Shown piece by piece: positions 1-13,125 of a stretch of DNA of 64,000 nt. Both the position numbers and the translations under genes were made by a program. This DNA comes from Sipunculus nudus (taxonomy: Eukaryota > Annelida > Sipuncula > Golfingiida > Sipunculidae). Every line of letters begins with the position of its first letter. Position 1 is the first letter of the stretch. The notes under the pieces were generated by a model. It ran no database searches. It worked only from the letters and a program-made list of their open reading frames with translations, and was not told the origin of the DNA. The DNA lies in contig CM049322.1 of assembly GCA_026874595.1 (NCBI GenBank), forward strand, positions 8,362,900 through 8,426,899, read 5' to 3'.

Positions 1-315
1 CTGCTTGAGCTTCTTTGTGATAAAACCTGCCAACATTTCATCTCGTGGTCGGGTGATGGTTGGGAGTTCAAGCTCTCGGATCCTGATGAAGTCGCTCGAC
101 GATGGGGAATCCGTAAAAACAAGCCCAAAATGAACTACGAAAAGCTGAGTCGTGGGCTGCGCTACTACTACGACAAGAACATAATCCACAAAACAGCTGG
201 GAAACGATATGTGTATAGATTTGTTTGTGACCTTCAAAACATGCTGGGACTGACTCCGGAGGAACTGTTCCGTGCTTATGATGTCACTCCCCAGAAGGAC
301 AAGGATGATGATTGA
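1..315 (+). CDS. ETS-domain transcription factor, ETS1/ETS2 class, C-terminal part (5' end outside window)
   Basis: The reading frame is open from base 1 to a TGA at 313-315 and gives 104 codons. It covers most of an ETS DNA-binding domain (winged helix-turn-helix that binds GGAA cores in the nucleus). Residues 12-36 contain the [17 protein letters not shown] stretch typical of ETS1/2, and residues 37-48 the basic [13 protein letters not shown] segment. The recognition helix has [10 protein letters not shown] at 51-60, with the two DNA-contacting arginines, followed by [17 protein letters not shown]. The tail [21 protein letters not shown] matches the short ETS1/2 C-terminus that carries the autoinhibitory helices, and unlike GABPA it ends there. 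The start of the ETS domain and any PNT domain must lie left of the window. Assignment to ETS1/2 rather than ERG/FLI or ELK is confident. A single invertebrate orthologue of both vertebrate genes is inferred. Confidence 0.96.
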   Translation: MLELLCDKTCQHFISWSGDGWEFKLSDPDEVARRWGIRKNKPKMNYEKLSRGLRYYYDKNIIHKTAGKRYVYRFVCDLQNMLGLTPEELFRAYDVTPQKDKDDD

Positions 316-850
316 CTGATGCATTATGGGTAGAACTGATTTGTTTATGCAAATGTGATTTGTATATGCAAATGCCTAATTTGCATATGCATGAGTAGGT
401 ATTGACCTGCAGGTTAAAACAGCTACACCATCAGCAATTGTAGCCATCTTGGCCAAGATTAAGAGAGGACCGTGGGCAGAAATCGGCCAATCAGAGATTT
501 GACTAATCATTGTCTGTGATTCTCACAAGGGGGCGCTAGGGTGCCTGGCCTGGGGATGACACTGAATGGAGAAGAATTGATGAAAATTAATGTTGTTAAT
601 TGGTTACCGTGGTGTCACCCTGCTATGGATTCGTGAACAGAAATGCCTGTTAAATGTGAGAATCTAACGGAGCTTGCAGGCTGCCATCGTTTTGTGTTCA
701 CTTTGTACATACTTGTTCGTTGGTACATGAATTATTATTTTAGTTACAAAATTATCAGGTGAATGATTTAATAATAGCCCTGTTGAGGGCAATAAAAATG
801 GAAGATCTCGTTCTAAGGACAGCATACACATCTTACTATATATATATACC

Positions 851-852
851 TG

Positions 853-925
<73 letters not shown>
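851..925. repeat. (TA)n microsatellite
   Basis: An uninterrupted TA dinucleotide tract of about 75 bp within the presumed ETS 3' UTR. It creates a false Tyr-Ile repeat frame on the - strand. Confidence 0.95.
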
Positions 926-928
<3 letters not shown>

Positions 929-1971
929 ATAAATATGTAATTATTTAGCTGTGCTATGTAGTTCAGATTTAATATATTTTTATGCAAAAAAAATTAAGAA
1001 AATCGAACAAAGAAAAAGTCTGGTGAGAGAGTGAATGTTCAAGGTACTGGTAATACAATGTATGAATGATGCAAGCTGCTTGAAAACATTTGTTAAGAGC
1101 ATTAAGTACTATAATTGCTTGTTTTTTTATGTAACTTACTGTAACCGCCGAGGCGTATTATCTAGGCCTGTAGTTTAATCTGGGTGAGAAATGCGAAGAG
1201 ATTGTTTTGTTATAATCTTATGTATGTATACATCATCGCCAGAGGTGATTATTTTTAAGATTTTTTGCGCTAAGAATTGATGAGAGCTTGGTATACTTTG
1301 TATACTAAATTTTATATATTTTTGCTTGAGTAATTGGAAGGGTGTGTTATCTTTTATTTGGTGCCATATATCGAAAACAGAATTGGTTTCGATAATGACA
1401 GGTCTCATATTTATTTAAAATTTTTCATATTTTACCTGGAGAGTTACCTGTTGGACCTATACACTTATCAGCTCACCGGTTTCTTTCATTTGTGAAAATC
1501 ATGAATTATTTCAAAATCGTGATGTCAGCCTCCCCTGGACTCTTGCCTTGCCAATTTTTTTTCCAGCATTTATACTGTAATCTCCTTTATTTTCCTAAAC
1601 TTTTTTCTTACTTCACAATTGTCTCCATTATAAACTTCATTATTTTGTAAAAAAAATTATTCATAATTGAAAATCTGCAGCTCCTTATTAGTTTATGTAA
1701 GTGAAGTCATCTAACCCAGTTAAACAGACTTTGAGAAGCTGCTTGGGAAATAGAAGGTCATGTAAATTTCCTATACCAACTAAACTTGTGTAGGGAAAGC
1801 TAGATCTTCCTATATTTTTGTCTCCTATAAAATTCTAATTTTTATTCAAGAGCCTGATTGGCATCCTGTGAAGTGATCTCCATGAGTGGTTCCGTTTATC
1901 AGAGTGTTTGAACAATTTCATCCCTGATATTTAATATGATTCTTCCTAAGCCAATAGGGACCCATTATTCA

Positions 1972-2289
1972 GTCACATGACATCACCTGATTTATTATTA
2001 TTTCCTAAACCAATAGAAAACTGTGTTTTTCACATGACAAGGTCACATGGTTTGAAGTGGTTTCATAAACCAATGATGTGTTGTCACATGACAAGGTCAC
2101 ATGGTTTATAGTTGGTTCCATAGACCAATAGTCACATGACAAGGACACATGATTTATAGTTGGTTCCATAGACCAATAGTCACATGACAAGGTCACATGC
2201 CTTGACCAAAAGCAATTTTATTCATTCACATGTAACCAGGTCACATGTTTGGCCAAAGGCAGAAAAAGTCACATGACAAGGTCACATGA
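1972..2289. repeat. tandem array of paired CACATG E-boxes with CCAAT motifs
   Basis: About six imperfect units of ~47-54 bp. A typical unit has tcacatgacaaggtcacatg (two CACATG sites 13 bp apart with an AAGGTCA half-site between them), then 'gttggttccatagaccaata' containing CCAAT. Two central units are nearly identical, and outer units are diverged or lack the CCAAT part. The array lies in the presumed ETS 3' UTR. It could be a plain minisatellite or a cis-regulatory cluster. Confidence 0.85.
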
Positions 2290-5055
2290 TTTGTATTTTT
2301 GCAAATTTGCAGCCAGTCCTATTCCAGATGACAGATTAATATTGAGATCATTCTTACAGCCATGAATATTGAGATGAGTCCAATGAGTCTTGCATTTACA
2401 TTTTCATATACATATTGTATTGTGATGCTTATGTCCACAATTCTTTGTTGTTTTTGTTCAGTTTGGAATGTAAAACCAAATTGACATTTGTTTTGAAGTA
2501 GAGGTGTTCCAGTTAAGGGCTAAGGATGCCCAAAGTTTGGTCAGAGAACAAAAAAAATAAAAAAAAGTCAGTAAGATTTGGATCATCTAAACCAGTTGCT
2601 GTATGGTGGGATGCATATAAAATAGAATTATTCATTTTAAGGGAAAGTAGGAATTATATTAATTCCAAGAAAGGTTGCCAGGTGGCAGCACATGCATAAA
2701 AGACAGGTACAGGCGCATTTATTTTATTATTTAATCATGTGACAAGATTTTATGCCTTGGGTTCATATCTTATTAAAGGGGACTCTAAGTATGTAGCATA
2801 ATCTTATTTGAAGCATTTATTATGTAATACCGATCTCATTTGTATTCATAAGAGGCGGACCATGCATGTCTTATTTTGCATATTCATGAGGGAATGAATG
2901 TCTGTCACAGAAATATTTACTGCCATGTTGAAGAGTCTCGGGCCAAACGTTTCAAAGTTTTAGTTCATGATCTGAACATATAGCATTTATTTTTATAGGT
3001 TGTCACTGAATTACTGAGTCATAGACACTGCCAGCTCACTATGAGATTTACAGAAGGGCAGGGGTTTAAAAGTGAGGGAATCTCGATGTTTTTTATTAAT
3101 GTTCCATTTTATATATGAAACTACACATTTTCAAGACATCTTTTAAGTTTGAAATAGGCAGACAAGTGGCTTATGGGCTACCAGCAGCCTGTTGAAGATA
3201 TTGCTCGGTGATGTCATTTTTTGTGGTGGCCGACAGCCATTTTGTAAACTGAAATGGACAATAGAGATGGAGGCAATGTTATTTTAAAGTCATAATAATA
3301 TATAAACATATAATTAAAATTTTGTTACCAAATAATACAGTTGTATGGATAATATTGGTATTTTTTGTGGAAAAAAAAATTGTTGAATACATAACATTCT
3401 TTCCTCTTTCTCACACAAACAGATTTTAAAAAGAATTTTATTACTGATTGAACAAGAGCGTTTAAAGCTTAAAGATGGTCATATACCAGTGGCATGCGAA
3501 CAGATATGGAACAACTGAATTTTTTTTTGTAGCTTTAGTTAAAATTCTGCTGTAGCTGAAATTAACTTTCACTTCTGTTTTGTATAAAATGCGATATATT
3601 AATCAGAATTAATATACTTTTTTCAAGTTCTGGCATGAAATCATATTTCTTGAAATGCAAATATTATGAAGAAACAAACTACGCAATACTATCAACTCCA
3701 GATACTATCAAGTCAGGTTCAAACATCAGTCCAGCAAATTAACTGTTACCATTTTTATTCTGCCAATTTCAGTATCCATTAAAATTATTTCCAGTGTTTG
3801 AAAAAGGTAATCTTATTCGTTTTGATTGTCACCACAAACTGGTGAGGATTAAGTGATATAAAGCACTCAAGGTCAAATAACTTGTTTTCTATTAAATGAT
3901 TGTAAATGCAAGACGCCATATTTACACTGTATGCCAGGGCTGCTTTGAATTAAGAAATTTGTTAAAAATCTTTAACATATTCCTAGCCTTGTACCAGAAC
4001 CCTGGAGTCCTTATGCAGCAAAGATGGCCTTTTCAAGCAGTAGATAAATGGAATGAGTGGGAACCAATGCAACATGACCACAAGGAGTGCAATATATATA
4101 CTTCAACAAACAACATTAATTCAAAATTTAGTTGGCTAGTTCCATTTTTGAACACCAGGTGGTTTAACAAACAATTTTGGTATTATTGAATATAAAATTT
4201 CAAAGCGCTCCTCATTCTGCACAGCCAACATTGTATGAAAGTGTTAAGTATAATCATCGTAAATGTTCATGTTTTTATTATTTTAGATAATGTGTGAAAT
4301 TTTAAAATGTTGCGTTTTAAAATTATAGTTCTTGTGAAGGCCTTTGTGGCTCATTTGAAATCATTTGTTGTTTATCTTAATTCTTGTTTTCTTATGTATA
4401 TATTTATGCTTTATCTTTTAAAAATTCTACTATTGGTTAATATTCCAGGGCATTAGGCATTTATGGCAATGGGATTGATTTTATAAACTGAAAAAATCTT
4501 GTAAACACTATTGGTAATTAAAAGAAACGCTTGCACAAGAAATTTCCGATGTTTTTTAGAAATTGTAATATACCGTAAATTTCTCAATATAGAGTACACA
4601 TATTGTATTAGGAAATCATTTAAGCTAACAGCAGGCCATATGGAAAATTGAAAATTAAGATTTACCGTCTGAGGTATTTATTTTTGGAAATGTTCATATT
4701 TTATAATTTTTCCCCCAGAAATTGTTCTTGCCCTGTCACATAGGAAATACAAAATTGTTGGACAAGTTTTTATACAAATGTACCATTAGAAACATAACCC
4801 CAATTGATTTCAGTGCAAAAAAAACTGTTTTGCACATAGCCCTGTTGCGAACATGCACATTAAAAAAAAAAGATAATAAATTGTGCACAAAAGGATATAT
4901 AAATTTACAAAGATTCTATTTAAACTTTAAATCATTAGACGGAGTATAGTAAAAGTTCATTTTTGTTTTGTTGAAATCAAGGGCTGCCAGACATTGTTTA
5001 CTTTGAGATAAATCAAGACAGGGTTAGGAACTACAGTGATTTTGACACAATGTTT

Positions 5056-5057
5056 AG

Positions 5058-5092
<35 letters not shown>

Positions 5093-5101
5093 ATATATAT
5101 G
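5056..5101. repeat. (TA)n microsatellite
   Basis: Interrupted TA tract of about 45 bp. Confidence 0.9.
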
Positions 5102-6108
5102 TGATATAATTTTGCTTATATATGTGTGTGATTGGTTAAATGGTAAAGCCTCCATTAGGGTCTCATTGTTCATGCAATTGTAAAATTAGAGGGTTTCAAA
5201 TGACATTAGTTAGATGATGCTTGGATATAAAAAAAATAAATTAAATAAAAAATAAAGAATAGGTTTTTATCCAAGGTGAAACCAGTGAACATAAAATAAT
5301 CATAATTATAATTCTCATTGTGCTTAAAAATGTTTGAAAAATGATTAATTATAACTTTAAATGATAATTGTTTTAAGAAACTTGAAAATATCATTGGCCA
5401 GAATATAAAAATAAATAAACTTGACAGTTTCTTTTGAAAATACTGATGTATCATTTAGTATAAACGAGGGACATGTAGACTTGCAGCCATAAAGGTTTAA
5501 GGAAAATATTCAGGGAAATTTCAGTTTTTTGTGTAATATTTCTGAAGATGACAGGAAGGAAGGGAAAAAACTGTGCAAAATATGGATAAAGAATACTAGA
5601 TGGTGTAACAAATCTGAAAATGAAATGTCAGTTTTGACTTTTTATCAAAAAGCCTATGCTATGGTAAAGGTGTATTTGGGCACCTTCCGTAGCACCAGAT
5701 TTGGATCATTTTACTTGTGTATAACTACTTTTTGCTATCAGACAATGTTTGTATAAATCATTCTTGATAAGGTGTATGATAATATCACTATATATATGAT
5801 GATGATGATAAAAAAAAAAATGGTGAGCTAGTGTATAAAAAATTATTTTGGATAACGTGTAGTGGTATAGCTATGAGGAATGAATGATTGCGCATCTTTA
5901 GTTTTGTATAATTTTGTAGCAGGGATAAACTGTATGAGCGATTGGTCACACCACTGTATAGTCATGTTAGCTGTTTTGCAAATGTTTTTATCCAACAATG
6001 TGATTCTCGCCATTGCTCCTAGGGGGCGCTGCATGTGAGGGGAAAAACTGCTGTGAAGTTGTCCTGTGCCTTGTGTTATATTGATAACAGTTTTGCACAC
6101 TGCAGGCT

Positions 6109-6114
6109 AATAAA
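6109..6114 (+). terminator. poly(A) signal AATAAA, candidate end of ETS transcript
   Basis: AATAAA is followed 20-50 bases later by a T/G-rich element (ggcgttttggattttg and on). This is the best-formed polyadenylation context in the first 6.5 kb on the + strand. Confidence 0.5.
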
Positions 6115-6559
6115 ATGATCAACTACAGTCAAATGGCGTTTTGGATTTTGTTTTCTGTTTATTAGGCTCGATTCAATGACCAATTCTTAACCTTCGATTC
6201 AATTCTTGCGCAAGTTGTAAATTTCAGACTTTTAAAACATAAAAATAAATACTTGGTAAAAATGGATGTTATTAAATTTCAGAAAGTAAAAGAAAATTTA
6301 GCTCGCCCTTTGATGCTGCCATTTCTGATCTATGGGAGTTGAGTGGTCCACCAGTATGTTTCAAAAGGTAGATTAAGGACACGTGCATTATAAAGACATT
6401 TGAACAACTACATGCTTACCAAGTAATAATCTAATCAATTCTGAGGTTATAAATAATGGATAATCAAGAGAGGGCTTGCAATTCAACGCATCAATTCTCC
6501 AGTGCATTGTTACACCCTGCTGTATATGGCTAGATAAAGGTGCGATTGTTTACGATGGT

Positions 6560-8215
6560 GTGAGCATTGAAAGGGGCCTAATCACCTATCTGAACTTTAT
6601 AGACTAGAGGTAATCCCTTTGAATTTTTTTAGCGAACCTGTGAGCTTATGCGATGGTGTGGCGTTGTCTGTACGTTAACCCATACTATCTTGAAAACGGC
6701 AAGAGGTAGCATCACGTAATTTTATGCAAAAAATTAGTCATTTAAAAAACTATATCGGATTTTGCTTATTTTTTGGCTAACTGCATTTTCTTAGACTTTT
6801 ATTGGGAAAAAGCTAAAAAAGCTTTAAAAATCTTCTTCCTCGAAACTGTTCAGCCAAATTGTCCAATATTTTACAGAAATGATTCCTGGAATAATCTTTC
6901 TCAAGTTTGTTCGAATGGTTTAAGTTTGGTGATGGCCGAGTTACAGGAAGTTGAACTTAGTCAACTGTCCATAAAAGCATACTAAAATTACAATCTCAGA
7001 AACGGCTGGAGCTATCATCACCAAATTTTATGCCAACGTTCACATGAGACATATCTGAAATTGAGGTATTGGTGGCGCCACCTGCATCGACCTTTTTAGT
7101 ACGGGGGTCATCAGTGCCCGTATCATACTGACGGCTACAAAAAACTTCTTCTCTGAAACCATATGGCCAAATAGTTTAATATCGCACAGAAATGATCCTA
7201 GGGTAGTGCTTTCTGAAATTTGTTCAAATGGTCAGTGTTCAGTGACTTTTGGCTGAGTTATGGGAAGCTGAATTTAGTCATATGCTGTAACAGCCCATTT
7301 TAGCTCAGTGGCTACAAAGATCTTCTCCTCAAAAACCACTGGGCCAAATTCTTAAATCTCGCACATTAATTATCCTTAGATGTTGATAATTCAAGTTTGT
7401 TCAAATGGTTTTGGTTCAGTGATTTTTGGCTGAGTTATGTGAAGCTTAACTTAGCCATTTTGCTGTATTTTCCCATATGAGTTATAAACCTGTAAAATTT
7501 TTTTTCTGACCCTACTGAGGCCAATTTGTTTAATATTTTACAAGAATAATCCCCTGAATAATTCTTATAATAATTGTCTTTTATGGTTCCAAAGAATGAA
7601 TTTTGGCTGAATTATAAAGGTTCAATTGAGTCATTTTACCATAGATGTTAGCTGTGTGAAGCAGATACACAGATACATCTAGATACATCTAGACTTGCAC
7701 CAGTTTATCAGCATTTATTACATCATGCCTCTAGACATTTAGATTTCAGGTTATCTATGGTTAATATTGACAAGAATGTTTTTTAAAATCTTTTAAAAAA
7801 TGTAGATTTATGATTTTTGGATATTCCTCATGCCAGGCAATGTTTACAATCCCAGCTATACAGCTCTCTGTGGGTATATAAAGACAGCTGTACATGGATT
7901 ATAAATAATTGATATCCATAGTCAAATTAATTCAAGATTTTGCCATCAATGAGATGTATCTGTATTACAATTTTGCATTCAATATGCATCTGTATTAATT
8001 TTTAGTGAACCTGTGAACTAATGCGATGGTGTGGCGGCGTTTGTCTTCTGTACGTTTACCCATACTATTTTGAAAATGATTGGAGCTAGCATCATGAAAT
8101 TTAATGCAAAAAATTAGCCATCTGAAAATTTTCTTAAATTTTATAGAGAAAAAGCTAAACAAGTGACCCATGGGTCATGACGCTCAGCTGCCAAGCATGA
8201 CCTGTGAAATCATGG
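6560..8215. repeat. block of a dispersed mollusc-type repeat, several degenerate units
   Basis: Units of roughly 200-350 bp recur with shared phrases: 'gagcttatgcgatggtgtgg', 'gccaaattgttcaatatttt', 'agaaatgatcc', 'caagtttgttcaaatggttt', 'ggctgagttatg' and 'ggtggcgccacctgcat'. The same phrases recur at 10547-11640. No coding frame of note. The 70-codon frame at 6773-6985 is a by-product of the repeat. Confidence 0.75.
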
Positions 8216-9470
8216 AGATTCACAACTTCCAGTCAAATTTTGAAGAACCAATTTGTTGAAAATTTTCTATGACAACAGAAATATATATCACCTTTGTCTG
8301 GTTAAAACACAGTGAATTGATGGTCTGAGGAAAATGCATGATTGTTAAGCTATCAGGAACTATTCCAACAGCTTGCTTGAAACCTGTCAGTCTCAAAGGA
8401 ACACCACAAAGGGCAAATATAAGATCAAAATATATAGCAAAAATCAAGGAAATACATGCAAGAATTATTGAGAAACAGGTGCTTCTGCATGAATTTTTAT
8501 TCAATACAAGCCAACTGTACTGCACTTTTATAAATGATGGTAATATTTATTCAGAAATATTTGACCCAATCCTTTACAATATTACATAAATATACATCCA
8601 ACTGCATTCACTTTAACTGTTCTTGAGATAATATGATCAAAAGGAATTAAAAGATGGTTGCCTGGTGGCCATATGGGACTTCTGACAAGTCTGAAATCAG
8701 ACAACAAACATTCTCTAAATCGGACCAAACATTAAAGAAAAATTACTGAAACTGCACTGAAGAAAGAATTTCTAAGGTGGCTAACTGGCAGACATAATGG
8801 ATTTCTGACAAGTATGACATTTGATATCCCACATTCTCCAATAAGAGACCAAACTTGGGGCAAATTATCCAGTAATGAATGCCCAAAATAATTCAAAAGG
8901 CATGTCCAGGCCCTCATATCAGATTTATAGATATGCAATTGTAAAAAGTGTAAGTCCAATATTTTTTATTATCATTCTGCTTTTCAATGGGGTCAGCAGG
9001 GTAGGTAAACTGCCAAGCCTGAAAGAAAAGAAATACAGAAAGCATGACTAAGAGTCTTGAAATAAAACAAAAAGCCATCCTAAATCAAGGTACACATCCA
9101 CATATTATGAGAACAAACACTTGCTTTTATATGTGGTGATATATATTAAAATATTCAGATATCTAGGAAACTAAGTTTATTGCTAGGATTCCATAAAATA
9201 AACTGCAAAATGTTCCCATCATCTTATAAATCAGTAGCTAAACCTTAACACTTAACTCTCATAGTCTTAATGCCTGGCTGAAGTATTCCAACAACAGTGT
9301 TTTTGTTATGAAGTAACGAGGTACTTTATCACTGAGCCTTATCACTTAATAGGCTGATACAAAAGGGAGTCATATGTCACCAGTGTCACTCACAATTACA
9401 GCCACACAGGGAGATGTACCAGCTGGAGTGGGATGGTTATATATACAAGAAAAATAGAGATGGTCTATAA
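8216..9470. other. intergenic stretch, no gene recognised
   Basis: AT-rich sequence without a supported gene. Short frames at 8220-8589 on both strands overlap each other and have no recognisable domain. They are probably chance frames in old repeat. Confidence 0.5.
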
Positions 9471-10546
9471 ATAAGTTATTGTGAACATCCCTGACCTATG
9501 ACCTTGGCCTTTTGCCCATATATCAACTGGATTCTTTCTAAATGATGGGTAACTACTAACCACTTAAATCTGGTGTAATTACTTGGCAACCAATGGGTGA
9601 ATAACTTTGACCTGCAACCTTTAACCTGCTGACCAGCTGACCCCAAAATCAATAAGTTATTTATTCAAGCAAAAAGACTCATAAATATGAAGTTTGAGTC
9701 AAACTGAGTGATGCATAGATGTGGCATATGTGAAAGACTGAAGGTTTGGGTTGAACAGTTACACTTGAAATATGCTCACAAGCATTTAGAACAATTGAAT
9801 ATTGTGACCTTGACCTTTGACTTTTTGACCTCAACATCAATAGGCTTCTACCCTTATTGGTAGGTAAGCCATATAAGACAGATGGAAGGTACAGATTGAA
9901 AAGTTTGCCTGAAAATGACTCCACGCAAGAAGTGGGTGCTGTGAACTTGATCTTTGACCTCAAAAATCAACAGGTCTTTTCCCCTGTTGGCAGAGAAGCG
10001 ATATCAGTGCTAGAAGGTTTGGAATGAAAAGTCTAGCTTGAAATGTGTCCACAACCTTTTAAAAGAAGTGGATCCTGTGACCCTGACCTTTGACCTTGTG
10101 ACCTCAAAATCTATAGGATTCTTCTCCAACTTAGTAGGTGAGCTATATGTGAAAAATCAAAGAATTGGGATGAAAGGGTTGGCTTAAAATGCATCCACAG
10201 GCTTTTCAAAGAAGAGGCTCCTGTGATTATGGTTCTTCCCCTGTTGGTAGGTGAGCTGTATGTGAAAGATGGACGGTTTGGGATGAAAATTTTGTCTCAA
10301 AGAGTTATTTCTGGGGGGTGCAAACACACCCCATAACTTCGAGAATATAGGTCGCAGTGACCTAATTTCAGGTTTGCAAGGAGATCTTTTTATAACCTCT
10401 AAGACTGCATAGGGTTCATGGCCCTAGCCCCTACGGTTACGATTTGTGCCCTGCTAACGGACGGACGGCCGGCCGGACGGACAGACGGAAGGACGACGGA
10501 CAAAGACCCATCGCTATAGCCCAGCATGACTGAAAGTCAGCTGAGC
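9470..10546. repeat. tandem ~170-200 bp repeat rich in TGACCTTTGACC, ending in the gagctaaaa tail
   Basis: At least four diverged units carry 'gaccttgacctttgac', 'cctgttggtaggtgagct', 'tatgtgaaagatgg' and 'ggatgaaaa'. The last 250 bp (from about 10300) have 'cacaccccataacttc', then 'acggacggacggccggccgg', then 'gtcagctgagctaaaa', a terminus shared with the copy ending near 58152. It contains a perfect direct repeat TGACCTTTGACCT at 10084-10096. Confidence 0.8.
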
Positions 10547-11640
10547 TAAAAAAACCCTTTAAAAATCTTCTCTTCCAAAACACTCAAGCCAAATTGTTCA
10601 ATATTTCACAGAAATAATCTTTTATACCATCTCCCTCAATTTTGTTCAGGAAGTTGAACTAAGTCATCTGTCCAAAAAGCATACTAAAATGACAGTCTCA
10701 GAAACAGCCAGAGCTATCATCACCAAATTTTTTGCCAGTGTTGGTCACATGAGTCATATTTGAAATTCAGGTATTGGTGGCGCCACATATTTTTGTACGG
10801 GAGTCATTGGTCATCTGTACATTAATCCATAATTTCTCAGGAATAGCAGGAGCTACCATTCCCAGATTTTATGCAATAATCTGTCACATATCAAATTTTG
10901 TTGGATTCAGCTTATTTTTTTGCTATCTGCATTTACTTAGATTTTATAAGGAAAAAGCTGACAATATTTTAAAAATTGTCTTCTTGTAGACGGTCCAGCC
11001 AAATTGTTAAATATTTTACATAAATGATCCCAGAGGCAAGCCCTCTCAAGTTTGTTCAAATGGTTTGCATTTGATGAATTTTAGTGGAGTTACACAAATT
11101 TGAACAGTCATTCGGCCAAGTAAGCATACTGACATAGTACTCTCAGAAATGACAGAAGCTAGCATTACCAGGTATTGTGCAAATGTTGGTCACATGACTC
11201 ATATTTGAAGTTGTAGATTTAGTGGTGCCACCTACATTGACCTGTTTTTATGGGCAAAAAAAAACTCATAATTTTAGCCTCTTTCAGCTTAATGATGAAA
11301 CTGTCAAGTTGAATTGTTCAATTTTTCAAAAGAATTATCCTAGGACATGGTTCTTTCAATCATATCAGAATATACTGAGTTTGTTGATTTTTGGTTGAGT
11401 TGTGAAAAGCTTAAGTTGGTCTTATGGCCATTATTATGTCTTTTTCAAACTGAGGACTGCAATAGTGTTCTTCTACAAAATTATTATTTCAATTATATCT
11501 TCTGTAACATTGCACAAAAATTATTCCTAGGTGGCCTTTGTTCAAGTTTACTAGAATGATTTTGGCAGAACTATTGGACCTTTAACAATGAAAGTACTGC
11601 ATCTTTTATTATTCTAGATATTTAGATAAAAAGTTTATGA
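10547..11640. repeat. second block of the 6.6-8.2 kb dispersed repeat
   Basis: The block repeats the phrases of 6560-8215, for example 'gccaaattgttcaatatttc', 'cagagctatcatcaccaaat' and 'ggtattggtggcgccacat'. It begins directly after the gagctaaaa tail, so the blocks appear to be parts of one larger composite repeat. Confidence 0.75.
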
Positions 11641-11729
11641 ATATGTCGGCTTGAAAAAAGAAATTTTAACCAAAGTCTTTCAGTATGTGTAAACAGATAT
11701 ACCAATAGGCCAAGATTGAATCTGTATCT

Positions 11730-12290
11730 TTAAATAGGTTGAGAAACTGCCAACTGTTTCAGATTTGGGAACAGATCAAGAGTTCATTCAGTGCAGCCAG
11801 ATATAGGTCAAGAGTTCAATCAGTGCAGCCAAGCACATGGCATGTGATCACCTCATGGGTGACATGTGAACACCTCATGGGCACCATGTGATCACTTCAT
11901 GGGTGTCAAGCCCCTCAGGGCAGGGCCCCTGCATGAGCTTATGCAATGGTGTGGCTACTATTTCAGATTTGGCAACAGGCTAGAGGTCAGTCTGGATCTA
12001 TTTATAGCTTTGGCAGACTGCCAACTGTATCAGATTAGGCAACAGGTCAAGAGTTCACTCAGTGCAGCCAGGTATGGGTCAGGAGTTTACTCAGTGCAGT
12101 AGCTGCATTCTATTTATAGCTTTGGCAGACTGCCAACTGTGTCAGATTATGCAACAGGTCAAGAGTTCACTCAGTGCAGCCAGGTACAGGTCAAAAGTTC
12201 ACTCAGTCTAGCCAGGTGCAGGTCATGAGTTCACTCAGTGCAGTAGTCTGAGCAAGCAATTTGTCACAGTTCACTCAGGGCAACAGCCTT
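11730..12290. repeat. tandem repeat of 'ggtcaagagttcactcagtg' units
   Basis: A short unit 'caggtcaagagttcactcag' plus 'tgcagccaggta' recurs at least seven times. It alternates with a longer segment containing 'tttggcagactgccaactgt', giving a higher-order period near 130 bp. Confidence 0.85.
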
Positions 12291-12689
12291 TCTCACCTAA
12301 GCCTGGTCAGCCCCATGCATCAGACTCAAGGTAAGTTTGATGTATTGGCCTAATATTTCGACCTGTCTATGTGTCTTTGATGGCTTTCTCGCTCACAAGA
12401 CAGGTGTCGCCACCTACCATGACTTTTGCACACGTTTTTCTCAGGAGGGGTTTGATATATCAGTCTGAAATTGGGCGTATGTATATATCTCTGATAGCTT
12501 CGTTGTATACAAGACTGGTGGTGCCAGCTACAATCTTTTCTACAATCTTTTTAGTGTTGTGTGCCCCTATGCCAGAATTTCAGCAGTGATGTTTGTGTAA
12601 TTGTTTCTTATTCAAAATGTTTAGTACTTGCATAGTTCATATACATGAAAAGTAATGGTCCAGCATTGAAGCATTATACCTGGTGTATT

Positions 12690-13125
12690 TCCCAATGCAC
12701 AGGTTCGCATTAGGCCTGTAGGCCTTGTTTTATAAAAAATAGGCAAGATATCACGGCACACAGGCTGCTTATTTTGTTTATATGTGTTTATAATATGATA
12801 GGGGGGGGGGGGTAGGGTCCACCAAAATAAATTCAACAAGGGGATCTGGTGACAAGTCTGATAAGCCAGAGCTTTGCAAAATTGTTTTGCAACAAGTGAC
12901 CTTTCTACCTCTGCATATATGCAACCTACCACCTTAGGTTACATGTTTTTCCCTGTCTTTCAACATTGCTGTGGTTACAAACATGTTGAAAAACAAGTTC
13001 ATACATCCTTCACGAAGGCATTTTCACAACCAAACTTACCCTTAGATCATTTATATATACAAAGGATGCCAGAAATCACATTTTTATTTTTCAAAAGGTT
13101 AGTGAAGGGGCATCTTTAAAGTCAC
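12690..13125. mobile_element. dispersed ~450 bp repeat (copy 1), probable non-autonomous element
   Basis: Shares long colinear similarity with 17130-17597, including 'gcaacaagtgacctttctac' and 'catatatgcaacctaccacc'. It ends in 'ggggcatctttaaag', the counterpart of the GGGCACCTTTAA terminus of the other copy. A G-run lies at about 12801-12812. Confidence 0.7.

Larger units (their letters stand above)
316..6130 (+). other. probable long 3' UTR of the ETS gene
   Basis: About 5.8 kb follow the ETS stop without any convincing coding frame. The first strong poly(A) context is AATAAA at 6109 followed by a T/G-rich stretch (6131-6165). An earlier AATAAA lies near 790 and could give a short isoform. 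The stretch is AT-rich with many ATTTA and TTTTAT tracts, and a TGTAAATA (Pumilio-like) motif lies near 851. Extent is inferred, since transcription cannot be seen from sequence. Confidence 0.45.

Noticed and set aside
664-987. 107-codon - frame with a Tyr-Ile run
   Set aside because: Made by the TA microsatellite.
3896-4189. 97-codon + frame in the ETS 3' UTR
   Set aside because: No domain, AT-rich codons, no conserved pattern. Chance frame.
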